Source: Cohnella sp. OV330 (GTDB taxonomy: Bacteria; Bacillota; Bacilli; Paenibacillales; Paenibacillaceae). Taken from it: a stretch of DNA of 64,000 nucleotides. Below the pieces are notes generated by a model that did no database searches, was not told where the DNA came from, and saw only the letters and a list, made by a program, of their open reading frames with translations. The stretch lies in NCBI RefSeq assembly GCF_900112065.1, contig NZ_FOKE01000008.1, positions 1 to 64,000 on the forward strand. Reading direction: 5' to 3'. Positions 53,710 through 63,726 of the stretch are shown here, piece after piece. Each line of letters starts with the position of its first letter. Positions within the stretch are counted from its first letter, which is position 1. A program made the translations under genes and the position numbers.

Positions 53710-56367
53710 ATGACGGTAACGATAGATTCGCGCACGAGACATTCGTCCGACGGCTCGCCCCTTGTTATCAAGGCGATGTCCGCCTACCGGGAGGACGCAG
53801 CGGGCGATGCGGCAGGGAATGCGCCGGCACTGCTCGACCGGGTCGACCTGACACTGGCGCCCGGCGAGTGGCTGTATGTCGTCGGGACGAACGGCAGCGG
53901 CAAGTCGACGCTGGGTAAAATCGTCGCGGGACTCGGCTTTCCCGGCGAGCTTCGCGCCGAGCGTTGGGAGCGCGGCTTTGCCGGGGACGATCCGGCGCCT
54001 TATGTGATGCAGCAGCCTGACGCGCAGCTATTCGGGACGACGCCGCGCGAAGAGATCGTATTCGCGCTCGAATGGTTAGCCATCCCGGGTTCGTCAATTA
54101 TGCGTCTAGCGAACGAGGTGCTGGAGGAAGCCGGCCTTACGGAAGCTGCGGACCTGCCATGGAGCGCGCTGTCCGGTGGACAGCGCCAGCTCGCGGCCGT
54201 CGCCGCCGCGGCGGCGGGCCATGCGCCTTTGCTCGTCCTGGACGAAGCGACCTCGATGCTCGACGGCGATTCGCAGTCGTTCGTGCGGGAGCTGGCACGG
54301 AAGAGGCAGCGCGAAGGCGCCTCGATCGTCTGGATTACGCAGCGAATCGAAGAGCTGGAGCGAGAGTCCGAACGCCGCGTCGTCGCGCTTGCGGCAGGGA
54401 GGCTTGTATACGACGGTAAAGTGAACGAATTTTTGTACGGCGAAGCGCGCGGGAATGCAGCGCCTTCCGTGCCGCCTTGTCTTCTGGCCGGACTCCGGCT
54501 GCCGTTCCGCGCCGAGCTGGCAAGGGAAATCGCGCAGCAGCGCCGTACGGTCGGTTACTCCCGGAGCGCCGGGCTTTACGGATTCGAAAGGGAGAACGTT
54601 TCGAATGTGCATCAACCCGACGACACGGCAGCGCGCTCGGTTATGTCCTATCTCCCTCTCGCGATGCGCTTGGAGGGTCTGCCGCTGCGCGGCGATACGA
54701 ACGGCGCCCTGCTTCGCGCGGCGAATTCGCTGACGCTGGCGTCGGGACGAATCTTCGTTCTCCTCGGTCCGAACGGCTCGGGCAAGACCCGGCTGCTAGA
54801 GATCGCGGCCGGTCTGCGCGAGGCCGAGGACGTCCGCGCCGAATTTGAGCCCCGGCATATACAGTCGCCGGCAGGAGGCTATTCAAACGCGCGCCGTCAT
54901 CGTTTATTGGCATACAGCTACGCGAGTCAATCCCCGGAGGATCAACTGTTCGCCCGGTCGGTCGATGAGGAGCTCGATTACGCGCTTCGCCCGTATAAGC
55001 TGGATGAGGCGGCACGCGGCGAGAGAAAAGACGATGCGCTGCAGGGCGTCGGATGGGGGACGTCCTGGCTGGAGCGGGATCCGTACGCGATGAGCGGCGG
55101 AGAGCGGCGCAGGACGGCGCTCGCTTGCGCGCTGGCGGCGCCGGCGCCGTGGCTGCTGCTGGACGAGCCGACGTCCGGCCTTGATGCCCAAGGCTGCGAA
55201 AGGCTGGCTCGCAGCCTTGAGAAAGAACGGCGGGAGGGGCGCGGCATATTGCTCGTTTCGCATGATCCGGACTGGGCGCTGCCGCTCGCGGACGAGCTGC
55301 TGCTGCTCGGGGCCGACGGCGAGATCCGGCACTGCACCCGGCGCGCGCTGCTCGAACGTCCCGAATGGTGGGAGGAAGCGGATCTTCGCGTGCCGGAATC
55401 GTATAAGGCGTCCAGAGAGGCATGGCGGCATGGATTCGGGGAAGACCGGCTGTGGAAAGCGGCGGACATAGCGGCGTTTAGAAAGAAACGGAGAGGGGAC
55501 GGCGATGACGTAGCAAATGCGGCGGACGAGCGCCTGGGCGGGCTCGCGAGTTCGGGCGGCAGGCTTGGAGCCGATGGCGGAGAGCCGGCAATGAAGAGGC
55601 GGCGGCCTGCGGTCGAGCTGGAGCGCAACCGGCTGTCCGCTTTCGATCCGAGAGCGATATGGCTCGGATATGTGGCATTGTCGCTGTCGATGTTCGCGGC
55701 GACGGGCTGGACCGGATTGGCGGCTTCGGCCATCGTTGCGGCAGCGATCGTTTGGCTCGCCCGGCTGCCGCTGCGCGAGTACAAGGGACCGCTTGTCGCG
55801 TTCGCGCTGTTTACCGTCGCCTCGACGGCGCTGTCCGGCTTGACGGGAAGCAGCGGCGCGCACGGCGACTGGTGGCACGCTGCGGACGGTCTCGCTACGT
55901 TTCGCTCGTTCGCGAAAACCTGGCTCGTGCTCGCCATCGGGATCTCGCTGCCGTCCGCCATTCCGCCGCTTCGCCTGCGGCGCGCGCTCACGCAGATTTT
56001 GCCGCGGAAGGGCGGCGCGGCGAGACGGTCGCAGCGTCTCGTCCTGACGGTGACGCTGATCCTGCGATTCGTGCCGCAGCTGTTGGCGGAGTGGGATCGC
56101 TTCGCGCGAATCGCCGTCGCGCGGGGCAAAGACACCGGGCGCTCGCCCGCCGCGATGTTTCGCAAGCTGCGCAGTACGGCCGTGCCTTTTATGCTGGCGC
56201 TGTTCCGAATGGGCGAGACCGTGACGTTGGCGCTCGAGAGCCGCGGCGTCGGCCGCCGGGACATGCCCAGCGAAGCCGAGCGTCTGCGCTTGCAAGCCAG
56301 GGACGGATTGCTGCTGGCCATGATCGCGATCGCGTGCGCGGGTTTGGCGCTTCAAGGCAAGCTCTGA
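53710..56367 (+). CDS. ECF transporter energising module fused in one protein (EcfA-EcfA-EcfT)
   Basis: One 885-residue protein carries two ABC ATPases and the EcfT membrane subunit. ATPase 1 (about 20-245): Walker A GTNGSGKST at 59-67, signature LSGGQRQLA at 154, Walker B LLVLDEATSMLD. ATPase 2 (about 320-550): GPNGSGKTR at 353, MSGGERRRTALA at 461, WLLLDEPTSGLD. EcfT (about 640-885): several membrane helices and the two coupling motifs ARG (about 804) and SRG (about 844). ATG at 53710 follows GAAGG. It diverges from bioY, so it probably drives biotin uptake. Confidence 0.92.
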   Translation: MTVTIDSRTRHSSDGSPLVIKAMSAYREDAAGDAAGNAPALLDRVDLTLAPGEWLYVVGTNGSGKSTLGKIVAGLGFPGELRAERWERGFAGDDPAPYVMQQPDAQLFGTTPREEIVFALEWLAIPGSSIMRLANEVLEEAGLTEAADLPWSALSGGQRQLAAVAAAAAGHAPLLVLDEATSMLDGDSQSFVRELARKRQREGASIVWITQRIEELERESERRVVALAAGRLVYDGKVNEFLYGEARGNAAPSVPPCLLAGLRLPFRAELAREIAQQRRTVGYSRSAGLYGFERENVSNVHQPDDTAARSVMSYLPLAMRLEGLPLRGDTNGALLRAANSLTLASGRIFVLLGPNGSGKTRLLEIAAGLREAEDVRAEFEPRHIQSPAGGYSNARRHRLLAYSYASQSPEDQLFARSVDEELDYALRPYKLDEAARGERKDDALQGVGWGTSWLERDPYAMSGGERRRTALACALAAPAPWLLLDEPTSGLDAQGCERLARSLEKERREGRGILLVSHDPDWALPLADELLLLGADGEIRHCTRRALLERPEWWEEADLRVPESYKASREAWRHGFGEDRLWKAADIAAFRKKRRGDGDDVANAADERLGGLASSGGRLGADGGEPAMKRRRPAVELERNRLSAFDPRAIWLGYVALSLSMFAATGWTGLAASAIVAAAIVWLARLPLREYKGPLVAFALFTVASTALSGLTGSSGAHGDWWHAADGLATFRSFAKTWLVLAIGISLPSAIPPLRLRRALTQILPRKGGAARRSQRLVLTVTLILRFVPQLLAEWDRFARIAVARGKDTGRSPAAMFRKLRSTAVPFMLALFRMGETVTLALESRGVGRRDMPSEAERLRLQARDGLLLAMIAIACAGLALQGKL

Positions 56368-56407
56368 CAGCGCTTGGGAGTCGCATAGTCGATCTATTGG
56401 AATGCGC

Positions 56408-57643
56408 TTAGCCAGCGCGTTCGCCTTTAATGGCGAGCCGCGCGACGACGGCAGCGGCGACGGCGATCGCGGCGCCGAACCCGAACCCCGCCTTCAGGCC
56501 GCCGCCGGCGTTGAGCCACCCGGCGAGATAAGGTCCGGCGAACATGCCGACGGCGTAGACGGATTGGTAGAATCCCATCGCCGTGGCGCGCTCGGACGGA
56601 CGAATATCCTTGATCGCCAGGCCGAGCAGAAGCGGCAAATACAAGCCCTGCGCCACGCCGTTGACCGCTTGCGTGGCCAGCAGGCCGACAAAGCTGCCGC
56701 TGAACGGTATGAGCGCCGTACAGACGGCGGCCAGCAGGAAGCCGCAAAGGAGTACGCGCCGCGTGCCGAAGCGGGGCGCGATATAACGTCCGGTCCACAG
56801 GGAGACGAGCGCGTGCGGCACCATGAAGGAGACGACCAGTACGGTGAGGCCGTTTTTGCCGGCGCCGAATTCGACCGCTTGCAGCGGCGTAAAGCCGAAC
56901 ATCGTAATGAACAGCACGCAATGGGCCAGCAAGGACAGCAAAGAGACGATTTGCAGCTGACGCGATTCCCGGAGAATCGCGAGCGTCGGCCTTTTGCTGG
57001 TCTCCACAACGCTTCGCTCGACATTCGTGTCCGCAGCAGGGGCAATGCGAGGCTCGCGTACGAAGGCGACGAGCGCGCCGCCGGCTGCGGCTATGACGAT
57101 GCCGGCCGCGAACGCCGCGTTCCAGTCGCCGGATCCCGCCAGATAGCCGCTTAAGGTCATGCCGCCAAGCTGTCCGACGACCGTCAGGAAGCTTAGCGTG
57201 CTCATCGCTTTGCCCGACTGCGCCGGCGGATAATACGAAGCGTACAGCACGGTGAACGGCACCCAGGTCGACGCGCAGATGCCGGCGACCAGCCTGCCGG
57301 ACAGAGGACCGGCCCAGCCGCCTACATACAGGAATAACGCGCAGCTCAAAAGTCCGGCGGCCATGCCGGCGAACAAAAACGGTTTGCGCCTGCTGAGGCG
57401 GTCCGAGTACAGGCCGAGCGGGAAGCGGATCAGCACCTGCGTCAATCCGTAGCTGCCGACGATAAGGCCGATCGTACCGAGCGGCAGGCCGCGGTCCTCG
57501 AGAAATGGCGTCAATATCGGCACGTAAATATACATCGTCGCCCAATATAGCAGCGTGGCCGCCGCGAAGACCACATGGTCCTTCGTTGAGATCGGGCGCT
57601 GCTGCGCGACGACGGTTCGACTCGTCGATAACGGCGTATTCAA
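56408..57643 (-). CDS. MFS transporter
   Basis: This 411-residue major facilitator protein has about twelve hydrophobic helices. The signature between helices 2 and 3 is GLYSDRLSRRKPF; the N-terminal half includes YGLTQVLIRFPLG, and the central loop (about 190-215) is charged. It is probably a proton-driven drug or metabolite exporter. TTG at 57643 is preferred because GGGAGG lies seven bases upstream; the ATG at 57658 precedes that site. It converges on the ECF gene with a 40-base gap and no obvious terminator. Confidence 0.88.
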   Translation of the reverse strand: MNTPLSTSRTVVAQQRPISTKDHVVFAAATLLYWATMYIYVPILTPFLEDRGLPLGTIGLIVGSYGLTQVLIRFPLGLYSDRLSRRKPFLFAGMAAGLLSCALFLYVGGWAGPLSGRLVAGICASTWVPFTVLYASYYPPAQSGKAMSTLSFLTVVGQLGGMTLSGYLAGSGDWNAAFAAGIVIAAAGGALVAFVREPRIAPAADTNVERSVVETSKRPTLAILRESRQLQIVSLLSLLAHCVLFITMFGFTPLQAVEFGAGKNGLTVLVVSFMVPHALVSLWTGRYIAPRFGTRRVLLCGFLLAAVCTALIPFSGSFVGLLATQAVNGVAQGLYLPLLLGLAIKDIRPSERATAMGFYQSVYAVGMFAGPYLAGWLNAGGGLKAGFGFGAAIAVAAAVVARLAIKGERAG

Positions 57644-57912
57644 AATAAAGCCTCCCATTCATTAACCGGTTCTTCTACTGTAACCGAGCGGATGGGCGAG
57701 GGGAAGACCGGAAATGCGACGTCGGCGCGGCGCAACGACCGCTCGGTTCGCTTTGTGCCGGCCATTTCTCATAATTAATGGCTTTTTGGGATGCGGCTTC
57801 TGCTTCGAACGACCCTCGCGAACCGGTGACGAATCCGATGACCGCCGTAACTGTCGTCATGACGCGCGATGGCGTTATACTCTTTCCGTCAAGGTACAGA
57901 AGGAGGGATTGG

Positions 57913-59166
57913 ATGACCGCATCATACGACGTCATCATCGTTGGAGCCAGAATCGCCGGCGCCACGCTGGCTTGGGAGCTGTCGCGGCTGGGGCTGCGGA
58001 CGCTGCTGCTCGACCGCGCCGAATTTCCGAGCGACACGTTATCCACGCACAACGTATACGCGAACACGCTGTCCAAATTCAGGGAAATGGGCGTCCTGGA
58101 CGAATTGCTGGCGACGGGCACCCCGCTTTACAACAGAGCGCACATCGATTTCGAGGGCGCCGTCATCGACGGACGTTTTCCCGCGGTGGACGGCATCGAC
58201 GGCTGCTTGTGCGTGAAGCGCAAATACATCGACGACATCCTGTTCCGCCATGCGCGCGGCCAGCCGGGGGTGACGGCAATCAGCGGAATTAGGGCGACCG
58301 CGCTCGTCCGCGGCGAGGACGGCGCGGTGACGGGGGTGACAGGGGTCACGAAAGAGGGGCAAGTTCTGTCTTTTGCGGGCTCGCTCGTCGTCGGCGCGGA
58401 CGGGCGCCGATCTTCCGTTCGGCAGTGGGCGGGCGCCGAGCGGAGAATGGCCGTGCCGACAGATTATGCTTCCTATGTCGCTTATGTAGACGGCTACGAT
58501 CAGGGCGAGGATCGATTCGTGGAGTTCTACAAGCAAGGCGACAAGCTCGCCATCGCTTTCCCGACGAGCGACGCGCAGTACGTGCTAGGCTTCATGTTCC
58601 CGTTGACCGACGCCGAACGAATCGAACGGCTGCGCGACGAGCCGGAGCAGGGTCTTCGGGCGCTGGCCGAAGAAGGCTTGTCCGCGACGGACTTCCCGAC
58701 GCGGCTGCGCGGCGCGACGTTCGCGGGTCGCATACGCGCGCTGCTCGGCTACGACAACGATTGGCATCAGGGCATGGGCCGCGGATGGGCGTTGATCGGC
58801 GACGCGTTCTCGTTCAAGGATCCGGCGATCGGCCAAGGCATGCACGATGCGGTGTTCGGCGCAGGGCTGCTCGCGCGGACGCTGTCCGACTATCGGCCTG
58901 CGGATTGGTCAGGGGCATGGGAGGAGATGGCCGCCCGGTACGAAGAAGGGATGCAGGCCAAATTAATGAGCCGATTCGAGATCGGCTGTCAAATGACCCG
59001 AAATGTCCCGTTCCCGCAGGAGCTGCTGAGCGCATACCGGCTGATCGGCGCCGACGAACAGGCGACGCGCACTTTTCTGGGCATGTACAATTACGCCTGC
59101 GAGCCGGGAGATATCGATCGCGAGGTGGGACGGCTGCTCGCGGCGCTTCAGGCGCCGGGCGCATAG
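57913..59166 (+). CDS. FAD-dependent oxidoreductase (monooxygenase/reductase-like)
   Basis: The 417-residue flavoprotein begins with the FAD-binding motif DVIIVGARIAGATLAWELSR (GxRxAG in place of the usual GxGxxG), followed by LLDRAEFPSD. The second FAD motif is GWALIGDAFSFKDPAIGQGM. It belongs to the group of PHBH-fold/geranylgeranyl-reductase-like enzymes that include antibiotic hydroxylases and halogenases; the halogenase lysine motif is not seen. AGGAGGG precedes ATG 57913, and TATACT stands 32 bases upstream. Substrate unknown; the divergent MFS exporter is a possible partner. Confidence 0.83.
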   Translation: MTASYDVIIVGARIAGATLAWELSRLGLRTLLLDRAEFPSDTLSTHNVYANTLSKFREMGVLDELLATGTPLYNRAHIDFEGAVIDGRFPAVDGIDGCLCVKRKYIDDILFRHARGQPGVTAISGIRATALVRGEDGAVTGVTGVTKEGQVLSFAGSLVVGADGRRSSVRQWAGAERRMAVPTDYASYVAYVDGYDQGEDRFVEFYKQGDKLAIAFPTSDAQYVLGFMFPLTDAERIERLRDEPEQGLRALAEEGLSATDFPTRLRGATFAGRIRALLGYDNDWHQGMGRGWALIGDAFSFKDPAIGQGMHDAVFGAGLLARTLSDYRPADWSGAWEEMAARYEEGMQAKLMSRFEIGCQMTRNVPFPQELLSAYRLIGADEQATRTFLGMYNYACEPGDIDREVGRLLAALQAPGA

Positions 59167-59193
59167 CTTGTCCGCGCATTTCCAGTGATGTCC

Positions 59194-59218
59194 AAGACAG
59201 CCTCAAGGCTGTCTTTTT
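59194..59218 (+). terminator. Rho-independent terminator after the FAD enzyme gene
   Basis: AAGACAGCC pairs with GGCTGTCTT around a TCAA loop, followed by a T-run. Confidence 0.9.
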
Positions 59219-59312
59219 CAATTCCTTTGGCGAAAAGGTAGGAATAAAGACGCATACGGCGAATGTATAGCGTCGAACCTTAATCGCGCTCGACACCGAA
59301 GGAAGTGTGCAG

Positions 59313-59573
59313 ATGAGTTGCCGATCATGCATGGCGGGAGAGTCCTTGTACGAAGTGCGGCTCTCCGATCCCGAAAACGAAGCCGTGGCCTGCGCGATCG
59401 CCGGCTTTTTGGAAAAACGCGGCGCGCCGAAGCAAAGCAATCCGGATACGATCTTGCTTCGCGAATCCGCAGTCGCCGATTTTTACGATTTTTTGTCTCG
59501 ATCATATGAGCCCGTCGGCAATGGTTTACCGCGTGAACGACGGCGATTGGAAGCCGATGAAAGACTTGCCTGA
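59313..59573 (+). pseudogene. N-terminal part of the EAL protein, out of frame with the rest
   Basis: ATG at 59313 follows GAAGGAAG and opens MSCRSCMAGESLYEVRLSDP, continuing to VADFYDF. After the T6 run at 59489-59494 this frame leaves family-like sequence and stops at 59573. Removing one T would give DFCLDHMSPSAMVYRVNDGD and join it in frame to the EAL domain, matching relatives of this protein as I know them. It is thus the displaced first ~60 codons of the next gene. Confidence 0.7.
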
Positions 59574-60300
59574 CGATTTGCGCGAGCGCTGGGTGGAAGG
59601 CATTATCGCGGAGGAACGCGTCGCGACGTACGCCCAGCCGATCGTGGCGGCGGACGGCGACGTTTACGGGTATGAGGTGCTTGCGCGGTTTTTAGCCGAA
59701 GACGGCAAGCTATTGTCGCCGGCCGAGGTGTTTGCCGCGGCGAAGCGGCGCAACCGGCTTTATGCGCTCGATCGCATGTGCCGTATGGCCGCCGTGCGTA
59801 GCGCCGTTCATCTGGAGGGTAAAGTATTCATTAATTTCATTCCGACGTCGATCTATTCTCCGCAGCACTGTCTGCGCACGACGACCGCTTTGACGCGCGA
59901 GCTGGGTCTGGACGCTTCGCGCTTCGTATTCGAAGTCGTTGAGAGCGAGCAGGTCGAGGACCTTGACCATCTGAAGTCGATTTTGTCTTACTACACCGAA
60001 CAGGGTTTCAGCTATGCGCTGGACGACGTAGGAGAGGGATTCAGCACGCCGGAGCTGCTCCGCGAGATCAAGCCTCATTATATGAAGCTGGACCGCGGCG
60101 CGGCGAACAACGTCAGCGACGACCCGGCCAAGCAGCGGATGGCCGGCGAGCTGCTTCAGGCAGCCTTGCAGGTCGGCGCCGTTCCGTTGGCAGAAGGCAT
60201 CGAGCGCGAGGAGGATTACCGCTGGCTTCATGCGCTCGGATACCGTCTTTTCCAAGGCTATCTGTGGGGCAAGCCGGAGGCGATACGGCCGCTCGATTGA
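59506..60300 (+). CDS. EAL-domain c-di-GMP phosphodiesterase (N-terminus frameshifted)
   Basis: The EAL domain hydrolyses cyclic di-GMP. Active-site elements are present: YEVLARF (EVL in place of EAL), the Asn in VFINFIPTS, Glu in FEVVESEQ, the Asp pair in ALDDVGEGF, Lys in YMKLDRG, Glu in LAEGIE, and FQGYLWGKP. The frame starts at ATG 59506 without a ribosome-binding site, which supports a single gene from 59313 broken by a +1 shift at the T6 run. Whether full-length protein is made is open. Confidence 0.85.
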   Translation: MSPSAMVYRVNDGDWKPMKDLPDDLRERWVEGIIAEERVATYAQPIVAADGDVYGYEVLARFLAEDGKLLSPAEVFAAAKRRNRLYALDRMCRMAAVRSAVHLEGKVFINFIPTSIYSPQHCLRTTTALTRELGLDASRFVFEVVESEQVEDLDHLKSILSYYTEQGFSYALDDVGEGFSTPELLREIKPHYMKLDRGAANNVSDDPAKQRMAGELLQAALQVGAVPLAEGIEREEDYRWLHALGYRLFQGYLWGKPEAIRPLD

Positions 60301-60307
60301 TCTAGCC

Positions 60308-60368
60308 GCAGTCGCGGCGCCAGCGAATCCTTGCGGATTCAGCCTTTGCGTCCGCGACTGCTTTTTTT
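60308..60368 (+). terminator. Rho-independent terminator after the EAL gene
   Basis: GCAGTCGCGG pairs with CCGCGACTGC around a nested GAATCC/GGATTC hairpin, followed by seven T. Confidence 0.88.
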
Positions 60369-60450
60369 ATATGCGCTAACTTCCGTATACCTGCAGCCCG
60401 AAATTATGATTATAAGCATTGAACGTGTTTCCGTCGTTCGTCTCCACGCC

Positions 60451-60491
60451 AAAAAAGAAGGCGGGCTCCCTTATTGGGAGCCCGCCTTCTT
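60451..60491 (-). terminator. Terminator of glgC (minus strand)
   Basis: AAGAAGGCGGGCTCCC (60455-60470) pairs with GGGAGCCCGCCTTCTT (60476-60491). The A-run at 60451-60456 gives the T-run on the minus strand. Confidence 0.92.
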
Positions 60492-60504
60492 CGCGAGTAA
60501 GCGA

Positions 60505-61734
<1,230 letters not shown>

Positions 61735-61849
61735 CCTCTGCTCTTCCTCCTTGAAAATGACTGCCAGATCAATCATAGATAGTTATTAACCAACGCATAT
61801 ATAACTTGAAACTCGAACTAAATTTTCAATTGTGAACAAAATGTGTCCG

Positions 61850-61883
61850 AAAAAAAGATACCTGCATCTGCGATGCAGGTATC
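61850..61883 (-). terminator. Terminator of the GH13 gene (minus strand)
   Basis: GATACCTGCATC (61857-61868) pairs with GATGCAGGTATC (61872-61883). The A-run at 61850-61856 becomes the minus-strand T-run. Confidence 0.92.
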
Positions 61884-61895
61884 CCGGTACAGGTC

Positions 61896-63644
61896 TCACG
61901 CGATCGAACGGCTTAAAATTCGGTATCCGAGCGGCTCCAGGCCGATGCGCATCAGCCCGTCCTCGGGCTTGACCGGTTCGCCGCTAAGCGCGTCGATCCA
62001 GTCGTCGGCAACCATCGGGTGAGCGAGGATCGCCTCCTCCTCCGAATTGTTCATCCACACGGTAAAATGATGGCTGGCGTCGATCCGCTCATAGACGACC
62101 GCGCTGTCGCCGGATTCCGCCTTCAGGAAGCGGAAGCGTCCCGAGCGAAGCACCTGATTCGATTTGCGAAGGTCGATCAGCAGTCTGTAAAAATCGAACA
62201 GCTCGCGATCCTGTCGCTCGAATTCCCACTCCATGCACTTGCGGCAGTCGGGGTCGCCGTCTCCCGCGAGTCCGACTTCGTCGCCGTAGAAGATGCAGGG
62301 CGTCCCGATAAACGTAAGCAAAAACACGATCGCGAGCTTGAGCCTCCGCTTGTCCGATCCCATCATCGTCAATATGCGAGGCGTGTCGTGGCTGCTCAGC
62401 ATATTGAAGACGACTTCGTTCGTCTGTTGCGGGTATCGCATAAGGACATTGTTTATCTTGCTCGCAAAGTCGCCTGCATCGGCGTCGCCCGGACTGAAAA
62501 ATTCGTTCACGCGATCGGCGAACGGATAGTTCATGACCGAATCGAATTGGTCGCCGAGCAGCCAGCGAAGCGAATCGGACCATACCTCGCCGATAATATA
62601 AGCTTCGGGATTGATGCTTTTGACCGTTCGCCGGAAGTCCCGCCAGAACGTATGGTCGATCTCGTTGGCGACGTCCAGGCGCCAGCCGTCGATGCCGACT
62701 TCCTTGAGCCAGTATTCGGCGACGCCGAGCAGGTAATTTTTAACCTCCGGATTGGACGTATTGAGCTTCGGCATCTGGGCGAAAAAGCCGAACGTATCGT
62801 AGTTCGGATTGCCTTCTTCGACACGGACGGGATAATCGTAAATATGATACCAATGCTTGTATTTGGACTTTTCGCCGTATTTGACGATGTCTTTGAACGG
62901 CGGGAAGTCCACGCTCGTATGGTTAAAAACGGCGTCGAGCACGATGCGGATGCCTTTATCGTGCGCGGCGTCGACCAGCTTTTTAAGCGTCTTCGCGTCT
63001 CCAAAATGCGGGTCTACTTTTCGGTAATCTATCGTATCGTATTTATGATTGCTGGGCGCCTCGAACACCGGCGTCAAATAGACCGCGGTCACGCCAAGCT
63101 CCGTCAAATAATCGATCCGGTCGATGATGCCCTGAAGATCGCCGCCGAAGTGGCTCTCGCGCGTCGGCGCGCCGCCCCAGGGAAGGACGCCTGCCGGATC
63201 GTTGGACGGATCGCCGTTAGCGAACCGGTCGGGCATGATCTGATAGAAAACCGCCGATTTCGTCCATTCGGGCGGCTTGAATATATCGATCTCGTGAATG
63301 AACGGCATCTCGTAGTAACCGCCTGGAGGGAACGGCTCTTCTCCGAAGATGCCGGATTCGATCATCCATACTCGTTCGTCGCCGGAAGCCATTTTGAACC
63401 CGTAAGAAAACCGCTTGCGCTCGGGTTTGACTTCGCATTCCCAATAATCGAACAGGCTGTCGCTGGCGATCTTCTCCATGCGGCAATCGTGATGGTGATG
63501 CTCCCAGTCGTACTTGTCGCCGGTGACGGCAACGACGCTCTCGACATCGTCTTTTTTGGTCCTCACTCGCAGATGGAAGGTGTCCTTGTCGTAGGAATAA
63601 GCCCAGTTGCTGCGCGGGGAATGGTAGAAGCACTCGAGCTGCAT
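61896..63644 (-). CDS. Neopullulanase / cyclomaltodextrinase-type GH13 enzyme
   Basis: The 582-residue protein has an N-terminal CBM34-like domain (to about 120) and a GH13 barrel. The catalytic nucleophile is in DGWRLDVANEID, the acid/base Glu in YIIGEVWSD and the third Asp in MLSSHDTPR; DAVFNHTS is region I. No signal peptide, so it hydrolyses cyclodextrins, pullulan fragments or maltodextrins in the cytoplasm. ATG at 63644 lies eight bases after AAGAAGG; GTG at 63653 is less likely. Confidence 0.92.
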   Translation of the reverse strand: MQLECFYHSPRSNWAYSYDKDTFHLRVRTKKDDVESVVAVTGDKYDWEHHHHDCRMEKIASDSLFDYWECEVKPERKRFSYGFKMASGDERVWMIESGIFGEEPFPPGGYYEMPFIHEIDIFKPPEWTKSAVFYQIMPDRFANGDPSNDPAGVLPWGGAPTRESHFGGDLQGIIDRIDYLTELGVTAVYLTPVFEAPSNHKYDTIDYRKVDPHFGDAKTLKKLVDAAHDKGIRIVLDAVFNHTSVDFPPFKDIVKYGEKSKYKHWYHIYDYPVRVEEGNPNYDTFGFFAQMPKLNTSNPEVKNYLLGVAEYWLKEVGIDGWRLDVANEIDHTFWRDFRRTVKSINPEAYIIGEVWSDSLRWLLGDQFDSVMNYPFADRVNEFFSPGDADAGDFASKINNVLMRYPQQTNEVVFNMLSSHDTPRILTMMGSDKRRLKLAIVFLLTFIGTPCIFYGDEVGLAGDGDPDCRKCMEWEFERQDRELFDFYRLLIDLRKSNQVLRSGRFRFLKAESGDSAVVYERIDASHHFTVWMNNSEEEAILAHPMVADDWIDALSGEPVKPEDGLMRIGLEPLGYRILSRSIA

Positions 63645-63726
63645 GTCGCGCACCTTCTTTGACTAGTATGTTTGCGGCAGTCTTCCTGGGCATTTCGTGT
63701 TGATTTGTGGCGGCTCGAAGCCGCGA

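Noticed and set aside
54904-56355. Minus-strand frames opposite the ECF fusion gene
   Set aside because: They are antisense to conserved ABC motifs and rich in Arg/Ala/Pro, without start signals.
62019-63662. 547-codon plus-strand frame opposite the GH13 gene
   Set aside because: Shadow frame; the minus strand carries all GH13 catalytic motifs.
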